A DNA stretch of 64,000 nt from Aestuariibius insulae. GTDB lineage: Bacteria; Pseudomonadota; Alphaproteobacteria; Rhodobacterales; Rhodobacteraceae. The notes beneath the pieces are model-generated. The model had not been told where the DNA came from and made no database searches. It saw nothing but the letters and a program-made list of their open reading frames with translations. Each line of letters starts with the position of its first letter. The stretch's first letter is position 1. A program made the position numbers and the translations under genes. Shown here piece after piece: positions 16,729-24,900 of the stretch. The DNA lies in assembly GCF_040783535.2 (NCBI RefSeq), contig NZ_JBFONW020000003.1, forward strand, positions 425,623 through 489,622, given 5' to 3'.

Positions 16729-17748
16729 ATGAAGATGATTTTGACGGCTGCCGTCTCTGTTGCGGCCCTGACCGCCGGAGCGACCGGTGCCTTTGCGGAA
16801 AACCACGAAGCAGGCTGCGACGACGGCGAGATCGTCGTCAAGTTCAGCCACGTGACGAACACCGACCGCCACCCCAAAGGCATCGCCGCCGCGCGCCTTC
16901 AGGAACGCGTCAATGCCGAAATGGACGGCACGATGTGCATGGAGGTCTTCCCGAACTCGACCCTCTATAAGGACGAGCAGGTCATCGAGGCGATGCTCCA
17001 GGGCGACGTCCAGCTGGCCGCGCCGTCGCTGTCGCTCTTTGAGTCGATCACGAAATCCTACCGCCTGTTCGATCTTCCCTTCATGTTCGCCTCGATCGAC
17101 GCGGTCGATACCTTCCAGGCCTCCGAGGCCGGTCAGGCAATGAAGGACGCGATGCAGCGCCGCGGCGTTCAGGGTCTCGAATTCTGGCACAACGGCATGA
17201 AGCAGATCTCGGCCAACGTCCCGCTGGTCTCGCCAGATGACGCACAAGGCCTCAAGTTCCGCGTCCAGCCCTCCGATGTGCTCGTCGCCCAGATGGAAGC
17301 GCTCGGCGCCTCGCCTCAGCCGATGGCCTTCTCCGAAGTCTACGGCGCCCTTCAGACCGGCGTTGTGGACGGACAGGAGAACACCTGGTCCAACATCTTC
17401 GGCCAGAAGTTCTTCGAAGTGCAGGACGGCATCACCGAGACGAACCACGGCATCATCGACTACCTCGTCGTGGCCTCCGTCGACTGGCTCGACAGCCTCG
17501 AGCCTGAGGTCCGCGACCAGTTCCTGACCATCCTGTCGGAAGTCACCGTGGAGCGGAACGGCGAATCCAAGCGCGTCAACGAGGAAGCCAAGCAGGCGAT
17601 CATCGACGCGGGCGGCGAAGTGCGTACTCTCACCGCGGAAGAGCGTCAGGCCTGGGTCGATGCGATGAGCCCCGTCTGGGAGCAGTTCGAGGACGAGGTC
17701 GGCGCCGACATGATCGAAGCGGCGCAGCAGATCAACGCGTCGATGTAA
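16729..17748 (+). CDS. dctP: TRAP transporter substrate-binding protein DctP
   Basis: The 339-residue periplasmic protein starts with a signal peptide (MKMILTAAVSVAALTAGATGAFA). The mature part has VVKFSHVTNTDRHPKG, the ligand-binding LKFRVQPSDVLVAQMEALGASPQPM segment with the arginine that clamps the carboxylate, and FSEVYGALQTGVVDGQENTW. DctP proteins bind C4-dicarboxylates or related acids and hand them to the DctQM membrane pair. A good ribosome site (AGGGAGA) precedes the ATG. It lies downstream of dctBD on the same strand. Confidence 0.93.
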   Translation: MKMILTAAVSVAALTAGATGAFAENHEAGCDDGEIVVKFSHVTNTDRHPKGIAAARLQERVNAEMDGTMCMEVFPNSTLYKDEQVIEAMLQGDVQLAAPSLSLFESITKSYRLFDLPFMFASIDAVDTFQASEAGQAMKDAMQRRGVQGLEFWHNGMKQISANVPLVSPDDAQGLKFRVQPSDVLVAQMEALGASPQPMAFSEVYGALQTGVVDGQENTWSNIFGQKFFEVQDGITETNHGIIDYLVVASVDWLDSLEPEVRDQFLTILSEVTVERNGESKRVNEEAKQAIIDAGGEVRTLTAEERQAWVDAMSPVWEQFEDEVGADMIEAAQQINASM

Positions 17749-17758
17749 ATCTCGGGTA

Positions 17759-17822
17759 GCAGGTCGTCCAAACCGGGTGACCTGCACTTTCCGTCCGGGC
17801 TCCGCATCAACGGGACCCGGAC
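17759..17822 (+). promoter_or_regulatory. Two hairpins between dctP and dctQ
   Basis: GCAGGTC (17759-17765) pairs with GACCTGC (17779-17785), and GTCCGGG (17793-17799) pairs with CCCGGAC (17816-17822). They lie in a 194-base gap inside an otherwise compact operon. Such hairpins after a binding-protein gene often protect its mRNA or partly stop transcription, giving more DctP than DctQM; this role is inferred. Confidence 0.55.
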
Positions 17823-17942
17823 GTCTCGCGTCGGACCATCTTTCCCATGCGGGAAGACCCCTATCGAGAGCGCTTCGGGCAAGCGCTCAAGCGTGAGAGC
17901 GGTTTCGACCAAAGAGGGTTCGACAATGCGGCAGGATAGATC

Positions 17943-18647
17943 ATGAGCGGCAGACAAGACAAATCTCCCAGCGCGCTTGCACGCGCCGTCAACACGTTCG
18001 AGGAAACGGCGATTGCCGTCATTCTGGGACTGATGGCGATCCTGACCTTCGCCAATGTGATCCTGCGCTACGTCTTCAACGACGCCATTATCTGGGGTCT
18101 CGAGGTCGTGGCCGCCTTGTTCTCCTGGCTTGTCCTCTTCGGCGTCGCCTACGGGTTCAAAGTCACAGCCCATCTGGGCGTCGACTCCCTCACCAACATG
18201 CTGCCCCCCGCAGGCCGCAAGGTGGTGGCGCTAATTTCGGGCGGGCTTTGCCTGATCTTCGCGCTTCTGCTGGCCAAGGGGTGCTGGGATTACTGGGCGC
18301 CTTTCGCGGATCTGCCACCGACCACCGGCAAGTGGTTCCCCACCGGCTTCGACACCGCCTCGCGCGGCCGCAGCTTCTTTGAAACCGACCAGATCCCGAT
18401 GCTTGGCTGGCTGCGCTTTCTCGAGGACTGGATCAATTACGGCGATCCTTATTCAAAAATGCCAAGGGTCGTGCCCTACACGATCCTGCCTATCGCCGCC
18501 GCGCTGATCCTCTTCCGGATCATCCAGGCCGTCTGGCGCGTCTGGACGGGGCAATCGACCAGCCTCATCGTCAGCCACGAGGCCGAAGATGCCTTGGAAG
18601 AGGCCGCCGCTCGCGAAACCGTGGCCGCCCCCGCCAGAAAGGACTAG
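17943..18647 (+). CDS. dctQ: TRAP transporter small permease DctQ
   Basis: The 234-residue protein has four hydrophobic segments with the DctQ pattern: VILGLMAILTFANVILRYVFN near the start, WGLEVVAALFSWLVLFGVAYGFK, a third segment at ALISGGLCLIFALLLAKG, and a last one at VPYTILPIAAALILFRIIQ. It is longer than the usual 160-200 residues because of a loop of about 60 residues (WAPFADLPPTTGKWFP to YGDPYSKMPR) between helices three and four. It forms the membrane complex with DctM, whose gene starts 4 bases downstream. Confidence 0.92.
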   Translation: MSGRQDKSPSALARAVNTFEETAIAVILGLMAILTFANVILRYVFNDAIIWGLEVVAALFSWLVLFGVAYGFKVTAHLGVDSLTNMLPPAGRKVVALISGGLCLIFALLLAKGCWDYWAPFADLPPTTGKWFPTGFDTASRGRSFFETDQIPMLGWLRFLEDWINYGDPYSKMPRVVPYTILPIAAALILFRIIQAVWRVWTGQSTSLIVSHEAEDALEEAAARETVAAPARKD

Positions 18648-18651
18648 ACCG

Positions 18652-20109
18652 ATGGATGTCGTTCTCCTCTTCACGATGATCATCGGCTTTCTGCTGATCG
18701 GCGTGCCGATCGCGGTCAGCCTGGGCCTGTCCTCGATGATCTTCCTGCTGCTCTATTCGGACACCTCGCTCGCCTCGATCGCAGGCTCGCTTTATCAGGC
18801 GATGGCGGGGCACTACACGCTTCTGGCGATCCCCTTCTTCATCCTGGCCTCGACCTTCATGTCCACAGGCGGTGTGGCGCGGCGGATCATCCGCTTCTCC
18901 ATCGCCTGCGTCGGGCACCTGCGCGGCGGCCTGGCGATCGCGGGCGTCTTCGCCTGCATGATGTTCGCGGCCCTCTCCGGCTCCTCGCCCGCCACGGTGG
19001 TGGCGATCGGAACGATCGTGATCGCGGCCATGCGTCAGCAGGGCTACTCCAAGGATTTCGCCGCCGGGGTGATCTGTAACGCAGGCACACTCGGCATCCT
19101 GATCCCGCCGTCCATCGTGATGGTCGTCTATGCCTCGGCGACGGATGTCTCGGTGGGCCGCATGTTCCTGGCCGGTGTCTTCCCCGGGCTGCTCGCGGGG
19201 TTCATGCTGATGGTCACGATCTACATCATGGCCACGATCAAGAATATGCCCAAGGGCCAATGGGCCGGCTGGGGCGAGATCTGGGACAGCTTCCGCGACG
19301 CGTTCTGGGGCCTTCTGCTGATCGTCGTCATCATGGTCGGCATCTACGGCGTCCCCGGCGTGACCGGAGCGATCTTCACCCCCACCGAAGCCGCCGCCGT
19401 CGCCTCGGTCTACGCCTTCATCGTCGCCTGCTTCATCTACCGCGACATGGGCCCGCTCGCGGCCAAGGGGATCGAGTACGACCCGATCACCGGCGTCCCG
19501 ATCCAGGCTGAAAGCCTGTCAGCGGCCGCTGTTGTCCGCGAACGCTCCTCGCTTTTGCAAAAGCCCTGGGCGCTCGTGACCGCCTTCTTCCATCCTGACA
19601 CGCGTGATACGCTTTTCGAAGCGGGTAAGCTGACGATCACGCTGATGTTCATCATCGCCAACGCGCTGATCCTCAAACACGTGCTGACCGACGAACAGAT
19701 CCCCCAGCATATCGCCAATGCGATGCTCGATGCCGGGCTCGGGCCGGTCATGTTCCTCATCATCGTCAACGTCATCCTGCTCATCGGCGGCCAGTTCATG
19801 GAGCCGTCGGGCCTCATCGTGATCGTCGCGCCTCTGGTCTTTCCGATCGCAATCTCTCTTGGGATCGATCCGATCCATCTGGGCATCATCATGGTGGTGA
19901 ATATGGAAATCGGAATGATCACGCCGCCCGTGGGTCTGAACCTCTTCGTGACCTCGGGCGTGGCCAAGATGCCGATGATGCGCGTTGTGCGCGCCGCCCT
20001 GCCGTTCCTGGGCGTGCTTTTCATCTTCCTGATCATGATCACCTATATCCCGGCGATCTCGATCTGGCTTCCGACCCAGGTGATGGGACCGGAACTGGTC
20101 ATTCAATAG
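18652..20109 (+). CDS. dctM: TRAP transporter large permease DctM
   Basis: The 485-residue protein is the sodium-coupled transport channel. It has many hydrophobic segments and DctM signatures: IAVSLGLSSMIFLLLYSD, FAALSGSSPATVVAIGTIV, LGILIPPSIVMVVYAS and MITPPVGLNLFVTSGVAKM. The start was placed at ATG 18652 (MDVVLLFTMIIGF), 4 bases after dctQ; an in-frame upstream ATG would add a proline-rich tail. It exceeds the usual 425-440 residues because of a cytoplasmic insert near residues 265-330 (YDPITGVPIQAESLS, FFHPDTRDTLFEAGK). Confidence 0.93.
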   Translation: MDVVLLFTMIIGFLLIGVPIAVSLGLSSMIFLLLYSDTSLASIAGSLYQAMAGHYTLLAIPFFILASTFMSTGGVARRIIRFSIACVGHLRGGLAIAGVFACMMFAALSGSSPATVVAIGTIVIAAMRQQGYSKDFAAGVICNAGTLGILIPPSIVMVVYASATDVSVGRMFLAGVFPGLLAGFMLMVTIYIMATIKNMPKGQWAGWGEIWDSFRDAFWGLLLIVVIMVGIYGVPGVTGAIFTPTEAAAVASVYAFIVACFIYRDMGPLAAKGIEYDPITGVPIQAESLSAAAVVRERSSLLQKPWALVTAFFHPDTRDTLFEAGKLTITLMFIIANALILKHVLTDEQIPQHIANAMLDAGLGPVMFLIIVNVILLIGGQFMEPSGLIVIVAPLVFPIAISLGIDPIHLGIIMVVNMEIGMITPPVGLNLFVTSGVAKMPMMRVVRAALPFLGVLFIFLIMITYIPAISIWLPTQVMGPELVIQ

Positions 20110-20121
20110 GATCAAGCGGCG

Positions 20122-20146
20122 GATCCGGGCGGCAACCGCCTGGATC
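20122..20146 (+). terminator. Hairpin after dctM
   Basis: GATCC and GGCGG arms (20122-20132) pair with CCGCC and GGATC (20136-20146) around CAA with one mismatch. No strong T-run follows, so it may be an mRNA-end hairpin rather than a full intrinsic terminator. A repeat copy follows directly. Confidence 0.5.
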
Positions 20147-20170
20147 GTGCATATTTAGGACAAGATGAAG
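20147..20170 (+). repeat. Short intergenic repeat, copy 4
   Basis: The core CATATTTAGGACAAGATGAAG lies directly after the hairpin that ends dctM. Confidence 0.6.
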
Positions 20171-20334
20171 GAGAGGGGACGGTCCACCCCGTTCTCCGGC
20201 TTTCAGGGATTGGTTACCCATATAGTCCGAAGAACGGAGCTTCACCTTGTACCGCCATCGCCTTGCCAGGCTGTACGGCTCTCTCAGGAAAGCAGGTTAA
20301 CCTTAACGCGGCCCTAACGAGGAAAGGATTTGCG

Positions 20335-20359
20335 CTTCATCTTGTCAAAAATATGCATA
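20335..20359 (-). repeat. Short intergenic repeat, copy 5
   Basis: On the minus strand the core is CATATTTTTGACAAGATGAAG. It begins two bases after the tpiA stop codon in the direction of tpiA transcription. Confidence 0.6.
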
Positions 20360-20360
20360 T

Positions 20361-21077
20361 TCAGACGGCGGCCTCCAGCGCAGACACGATCGGGCTGAAT
20401 GCCTCAGCGGTCAGGCTTGCCCCGCCCACAAGCGCTCCATCGACATTGGCGATAGCAAAGATTTCGGCCGCATTGCTGCCCTTCACCGACCCTCCGTAAA
20501 GAAGCGGCGTATCCGAAGGCGCCTGCGCGCGCAGCAAGGCATGCACCTTCTCGATCTGATCGGGCGTAGGCGTCCGCCCCGTCCCGATGGCCCAGACAGG
20601 CTCGTAGGCCACGATCAGCGGGGCATCCGTTCGGGGCAGGGATCCCGAGAGCTGACCTTCGATCACCTCCAGCGTGCGTTCGGCATCGCGCTCCTCGAGC
20701 GTCTCGCCGACACAGATGATCGGCGTCAGACCCGCCTCCAAAGCCGCCTCGGCCTTTTCTCGCACAAGCCCGTCGCTCTCGCCATGATCGGCACGGCGCT
20801 CGGAATGGCCGAGGATCACATGGCCTGCGCCTGCGGCCGCCAGCATCGCGGCGGAGACATCGCCGGTATGCGCGCCCGACGCGGCGGTGTGGCAATCCTG
20901 ACCACCGGTCTGGATCTTCGTCTGCGACAGCCGCTCGGACAGGGACGCCAGCAGCGTCGCGGGCGGGCAGAGCAGAACGGTCACGCCCGGATCAGGGTGC
21001 TGGCGGGCAAGGGTATCCGCCTCGGCGGGATCGGGGGCGTTCATCTTCCAGTTTCCGGCGGCGATTTTCTGCGGCAT
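20361..21077 (-). CDS. tpiA: Triose-phosphate isomerase
   Basis: The 238-residue enzyme interconverts dihydroxyacetone phosphate and glyceraldehyde 3-phosphate. It has the N-terminal AAGNWKMN motif with Lys11, the catalytic histidine in VILGHSERR, the catalytic glutamate in VAYEPVWAIGTGRTP (which includes the flexible loop 6), and the phosphate-binding LLYGGSVKGSNA. It is slightly shorter than the usual 250 residues but complete. The TfoX-like gene ends two bases before it. Confidence 0.95.
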   Translation of the reverse strand: MPQKIAAGNWKMNAPDPAEADTLARQHPDPGVTVLLCPPATLLASLSERLSQTKIQTGGQDCHTAASGAHTGDVSAAMLAAAGAGHVILGHSERRADHGESDGLVREKAEAALEAGLTPIICVGETLEERDAERTLEVIEGQLSGSLPRTDAPLIVAYEPVWAIGTGRTPTPDQIEKVHALLRAQAPSDTPLLYGGSVKGSNAAEIFAIANVDGALVGGASLTAEAFSPIVSALEAAV

Positions 21078-21078
21078 G

Positions 21079-21408
21079 TCAGCTCTCCAATTCGGCCAGG
21101 CTTACTCGGGCGAGATCGCAGGCAAGCTCCGGATCGTCAAGCGCAGCGTCCGGCAGCGTCCAGTAGGGCATCGCACCGGAGCGTCCGTTCGATCGGGTAT
21201 AGTGCCATCTCTCGCCGTCAAGCGCCTCGATCCGGGGAATGCTGCCGGGCGTGCCTTTCAGCAGGATCTGGCCGTCCGACCGCACCAGCGCGAAAAGCGT
21301 CCCCTTGCGATAGATCAGCCGACCACCCATCATTGCGCGAGTGCTCAGATCGCCCAGATCATCGAAAAGCTCGAGGGCCGCTGCGACATCCGCTGCCGAG
21401 ACGCCCAT
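21079..21408 (-). CDS. TfoX/Sxy N-terminal domain protein
   Basis: This 109-residue protein matches the TfoX N-terminal domain: TRAMMGGRLIYRKGTLFALVRSDGQILLK near residues 23-51 and GAMPYWTLPDAALDDP. It lacks the C-terminal TfoX domain of the competence regulator Sxy. A role in competence cannot be assumed. It lies between the Fe-S carrier gene and tpiA on the same strand. Confidence 0.85.
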   Translation of the reverse strand: MGVSAADVAAALELFDDLGDLSTRAMMGGRLIYRKGTLFALVRSDGQILLKGTPGSIPRIEALDGERWHYTRSNGRSGAMPYWTLPDAALDDPELACDLARVSLAELES

Positions 21409-21414
21409 GGAAGA

Positions 21415-21777
21415 TCAGCTGGCAGAAAGTGTGGCGTCGAACTTGATGCTTTCGCCGCAGCCGCAAGCCTCGGTCACATTGGGATTGCGGAACTTGAAAC
21501 CGCTTTCCAGAAGCGAGGTCTCGTAATCGATCTCGGTGCCGAAAAGGAACATTTGCGCCATCGGTGCGATCATCACGCGGGCTGCGCCGGATTCCACCAC
21601 CTCGTCGAGGGGGTCGATCTCGGTCACATAATCCATCGTGTATTCCATCCCCGCGCAGCCGCCCTTCTTGACGCCGATGCGCAGGCCCTGATGGCCGTCC
21701 TTCTCCATCAGCCGCGCGATCTGGGCGGCGGCCTTGGGCGTGATCGTGACGGCTTGCTTGCCGGGCATGGCGAACAT
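21415..21777 (-). CDS. A-type iron-sulfur cluster carrier (IscA/SufA/ErpA family)
   Basis: The 120-residue protein has the three conserved cysteines of A-type carriers: one in GVKKGGCAGMEY and two in the C-terminal EACGCGESI. The core TITPKAAAQIARLM, followed by LFGTEIDYETSLLESGFKFRNPN, is typical. Such proteins pass [2Fe-2S] or [4Fe-4S] clusters to apo-enzymes; candidate local clients are CysH and CysI. Which subgroup (IscA, SufA, ErpA) cannot be decided here. Confidence 0.92.
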   Translation of the reverse strand: MFAMPGKQAVTITPKAAAQIARLMEKDGHQGLRIGVKKGGCAGMEYTMDYVTEIDPLDEVVESGAARVMIAPMAQMFLFGTEIDYETSLLESGFKFRNPNVTEACGCGESIKFDATLSAS

Positions 21778-21844
21778 GGGCAGGATCTCCTTTGCGCTTA
21801 ACCTAAGGATCGGGCGGCAGGCTCACAAGCCCCCGGACCGGACC

Positions 21845-21868
21845 ATGCATATTTGTGACAAGATGAAG
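21845..21868 (+). repeat. Short intergenic repeat, copy 6
   Basis: The core CATATTTGTGACAAGATGAAG lies in the 99-base gap between the Fe-S carrier gene and the acetyltransferase gene. Confidence 0.6.
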
Positions 21869-21876
21869 CAGGGAGC

Positions 21877-22419
21877 CTAGCGCAAGGGCCGGGCCGGATT
21901 TCCCGCGACCGTCACGCCATCCGCCACATCGCGGGTGACCACGCTGCCCGCGCCGATCACGGCACCATTGCCGATGCTCACATCGGGCAGGATCAGCGCG
22001 CCGCCGCCGATCCAGACATCCGCGCCGATGCGCACCGGCTTGCCCATTTCGGCGCCTGCCGCGCGAGTGGCCGCATCGCGGGGATGATCCGCTGTCAGGA
22101 TCTGCGTACCCGGCCCGATCTGGGTCCGGTCGCCGATCCTGACCGGGCAGACGTCGAGGATCACGCAGCCATAGTTGAGAAAAACCTCATCCCCTAGATC
22201 GATATGCACCCCGTAATCGACATAGAAGGGCGGCCGGATCGTCGCGCCGCCATCCCGGCCCAGCAGCTCGGCGAGAAGCGCCCGGCGCGTGTCGTCGTCT
22301 CCATAAATGGTCGCGTTGTAATCCCGTATCAGCCGCTGCGCGCGCTTGCGCAAGGCCACGAGATCGGGATCCCCCGGGCGATAGGGCGCGCCCGCCAGCA
22401 TCTTTTCCAGCTCGGTCAT
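21877..22419 (-). CDS. Maltose/galactoside O-acetyltransferase-like protein
   Basis: This 180-residue protein has the N-terminal Mac domain (MLAGAPYRPGDPDLVALRKRAQRLIRDYN) and left-handed beta-helix hexapeptide repeats (FYVDYGVHIDLGDEVFLNYGCVILD, then VWIGGGALILPDVSIGNGAVIGAGSVVT). The catalytic histidine is in TADHPRDAATR. It transfers acetyl from acetyl-CoA to a sugar hydroxyl; the acceptor is unknown. The start at ATG 22419 has no clear ribosome site, and longer in-frame versions exist but add non-family sequence. Confidence 0.88.
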   Translation of the reverse strand: MTELEKMLAGAPYRPGDPDLVALRKRAQRLIRDYNATIYGDDDTRRALLAELLGRDGGATIRPPFYVDYGVHIDLGDEVFLNYGCVILDVCPVRIGDRTQIGPGTQILTADHPRDAATRAAGAEMGKPVRIGADVWIGGGALILPDVSIGNGAVIGAGSVVTRDVADGVTVAGNPARPLR

Positions 22420-22474
22420 AGGTGCAGGACCAGCGGGGCAGGGCGGCGCCATAGAGACGCCGCCCGCCGCGATC

Positions 22475-23734
22475 TTAAAGACCGAAGCAATTGGCGTAGA
22501 AGGTCGTCGTCGCGGGCCAATCCGAGAAGACCCCGACCACGCCGACATCCTGCGCCAGAACGTGCAGCAGCTCGTAATAGACTGCATCGCTATCCGTCGC
22601 TTCGGCAATCGACTGGAAGTACCAGCCGCCGCCCTCCGCCAGCGGCCCCGACCGCTCGAGCGTCCAGGTAATGATGTTGAGCCCTGCCGCCTGCGCCTCC
22701 TCGGCCCAGAGCGATGGCACGATCTCGCCCGCATCATTGGTCGTCACCAGAACCCAAAGCGGCGGCGCGATATATTGCACGCCCTGATCGGCATAGCTTT
22801 GCAGCGAGGCAGGCCAGGTCTCCAGATCCATCGGAGACCAGCCCTCGATATCGTAGTGATCGACAAGATAGACCGCCTGCGCGCCGAACTCCGGCTCGGC
22901 CCCGATCCAGTAGAGCACATCGTCAAGGTTGAAGCTCTGCAGCCAGACGTTTTCGGCCGGAATACCCGCCGCCTTGTACTCATCGACCAGCTTTTGCGCG
23001 TAATCCTCCTGGCTAAAGCCGTTGAACGGCATCTCGACCGACGCGCTCTTAAGCTCGGGCGTGAATTTCGCGCCGAGCGAGGCGAAAAGCTCGATGGATT
23101 CGGCATGGGTCATCAACGTCGCGCCGTCCGAATAAAGCGTCGAGCGCCAATCAGCCACGCCGCCCATGCTCTCTTCCGGCGTCGTGGCGGCGGCATTGAA
23201 GCTGTCCATCTTCGGCTCCAGCGTCCGGAACTGCTCGAGCGTGATTTCCGATGTCCGGCATTCGGCGGCCGCGTCCGTATCGCCAGAGGCGGGCGAGAAC
23301 GGCACGTTGCAGGTCGAGGCCAGATCGGTCGTCAGGATGTTCGTCGTCGTGTGCAGATCGTTCTGCGCATGACGGCAGACGAGTTCCTCATCGGCGGTAA
23401 AGGTCACGTCGCATTCAAGGATACCCGCCCCCATCCGTGCGGCGGCCACGTTCGATTCCACGGTATGCTCGGGAAAGAGCAGCGGCGCCCCGCGATGGCC
23501 GATCGAGAAATCGCTTCGGCTTGGCTCCTGACCGAGGCAGGCGGTCAGCGTGTCCTTCAGCTCTCCCTCCTCGAGCTTGTCGATCAGATAGGCCGGGCGC
23601 GGGCCGTAGTCGATCTGCGCCGTGCCCTCCGTCTCGTGACCGGCGGCCAGAACGGGTCCGGCGCAGCTAAGCGCGGCCAGAACGGTCAGGGCCAAGGGGG
23701 AAAGGGCCAAGGCAGATGGGGATCGTATCGTCAT
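22475..23734 (-). CDS. glpQ: Secreted glycerophosphodiester phosphodiesterase
   Basis: The 419-residue protein begins with a signal peptide ending near ALSCAGPVLAAG. The GDPD domain starts with IGHRGAPLLFPEHTVES, containing the catalytic histidine and arginine, followed by GAGILECDVTFTADEELVCRHAQNDL with metal-binding and second-histidine residues. The C-terminal part has NIITWTLERSGPL and VGVFSDWPATTTFY. It cleaves deacylated phospholipids to glycerol 3-phosphate and an alcohol in the periplasm. No ugp or glp transporter lies beside it in this window. Confidence 0.9.
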   Translation of the reverse strand: MTIRSPSALALSPLALTVLAALSCAGPVLAAGHETEGTAQIDYGPRPAYLIDKLEEGELKDTLTACLGQEPSRSDFSIGHRGAPLLFPEHTVESNVAAARMGAGILECDVTFTADEELVCRHAQNDLHTTTNILTTDLASTCNVPFSPASGDTDAAAECRTSEITLEQFRTLEPKMDSFNAAATTPEESMGGVADWRSTLYSDGATLMTHAESIELFASLGAKFTPELKSASVEMPFNGFSQEDYAQKLVDEYKAAGIPAENVWLQSFNLDDVLYWIGAEPEFGAQAVYLVDHYDIEGWSPMDLETWPASLQSYADQGVQYIAPPLWVLVTTNDAGEIVPSLWAEEAQAAGLNIITWTLERSGPLAEGGGWYFQSIAEATDSDAVYYELLHVLAQDVGVVGVFSDWPATTTFYANCFGL

Positions 23735-23828
23735 GAAGTCGTCTCCTTACTAGTAAGCCGGACATGGCGAACCAAGGTAACAGCACTGTACCGGTTTGAT
23801 GACGACTGGGTGATGCCGCGCCGTGCGG

Positions 23829-24662
23829 TCAGATCCCTTCGGGTCGTCCTTTGAGATAACGCGCAAGAGCAGAGAGCGCGGCCCGGATGGGAGGATCATG
23901 GCGACCTTCGTGGTGGCTGACCAGCCATTCCTCGCTCTGCAATGCGGCAATCGGCTCTCCGATCTGGCTGAGCCCCGGTCTGTCCCTCCCGGCAAAGATC
24001 GGCAGAACGACGCGGCCCATCCCGGCCTCGGCCATGGCGCGCGCCAGCTGGGGAGAGTTGGCGCGCGTCGCGATATCATCCCCGTGATGCTCCAGCACCC
24101 ACTGGCCCGACGGGGTGCGTGCCGCGTCATGCGAGGGCCCGATCCAGCGCTTCACCTTGGGCGAGGCGGCAAAGACGGCATAATCCACCACGCCTGTCTT
24201 CTGCCCGGCCAGCCAGGTCTGCGTCGGGCGGCGGTTGCGAATGCCGATATCGATTTCGCGCCGGGCGATATCCATGTCCAGATCGCAGTGGACGAAATCG
24301 GGCAGCCATTGCGCCTCGGGCGTCCAGATCGCGCCCATGTTCTGCGCCAGATCAAGAGCTGTCCATGTGCCCGCCGAGATCCGCACAGGCGCAGGACCGG
24401 CGGTCTTGCCCAGATCGATCCCGGCCGCGACCTGCTCCATCCGGATCGCGCCATCGGCCAGCGCTTGCCCCTCGACGGTCAGGGCATAGCCGCGCGCGCC
24501 GTGGTGAAAGATCTTGCGCCCCGTCTCCCGCTCGAGCGCGCGCATCCGCCGCGACAGCGTGGCCTGACTGACGCCGGTCTCCTCGGCAGCGCGGGCCAGG
24601 CTCCCCGTCCGGGCGACGGCGGCCAGGTATTTCAGATCGTCCCAGTCCGTATCGGCTTTCAT
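23829..24662 (-). CDS. LysR family transcriptional regulator
   Basis: The 277-residue protein has the N-terminal LysR winged helix (LKYLAAVARTGSLARAAEETGVSQATLSRRMRALERE) and an effector-binding region from about residue 90. The effector domain is somewhat short, as in LysR subgroups with a full protein below 290 residues. It is divergent from the 48-codon small gene, which is therefore a possible target. No ligand can be inferred. Confidence 0.9.
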   Translation of the reverse strand: MKADTDWDDLKYLAAVARTGSLARAAEETGVSQATLSRRMRALERETGRKIFHHGARGYALTVEGQALADGAIRMEQVAAGIDLGKTAGPAPVRISAGTWTALDLAQNMGAIWTPEAQWLPDFVHCDLDMDIARREIDIGIRNRRPTQTWLAGQKTGVVDYAVFAASPKVKRWIGPSHDAARTPSGQWVLEHHGDDIATRANSPQLARAMAEAGMGRVVLPIFAGRDRPGLSQIGEPIAALQSEEWLVSHHEGRHDPPIRAALSALARYLKGRPEGI

Positions 24663-24753
24663 TTCTGCAAATCCAATCTCGATCCCGGCGCCTGCCGGGC
24701 AAGACGGCGGCTCCTTAGGTTCCCCTTAGGCACAAACCCAAAGGAGAGACCTC

Positions 24754-24900
24754 ATGCGGTATATCCCCCTCGAACTTAGCCCGTCCCAGCTCGAGACGGA
24801 ATACGAGAAAGAGCAGCGGCACTTTGCAGAATTGAAAGAGCAGTTGCAGCAGCGCAAGCGGTCCCGCGTCATGCGGATCCTTCGGTCGCTGCTGCCTTAG
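24754..24900 (+). CDS. 48-residue small protein, charged helix
   Basis: An ATG at 24754 follows an excellent ribosome site (AAAGGAGAG, 5 bases away) and opens a 48-codon frame ending at TAG 24898-24900. The product starts MRYIPLELSPSQLETEYEKEQ and ends with a basic RKRSRVMRILRSLLP; the middle is a likely charged helix rich in E, Q, K and R. The stop overlaps by 4 bases that of the convergent MscS-like gene. It is divergent from the LysR gene. No family is recognised. Its strong start signal and compact fit support a real gene. Confidence 0.65.
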   Translation: MRYIPLELSPSQLETEYEKEQRHFAELKEQLQQRKRSRVMRILRSLLP

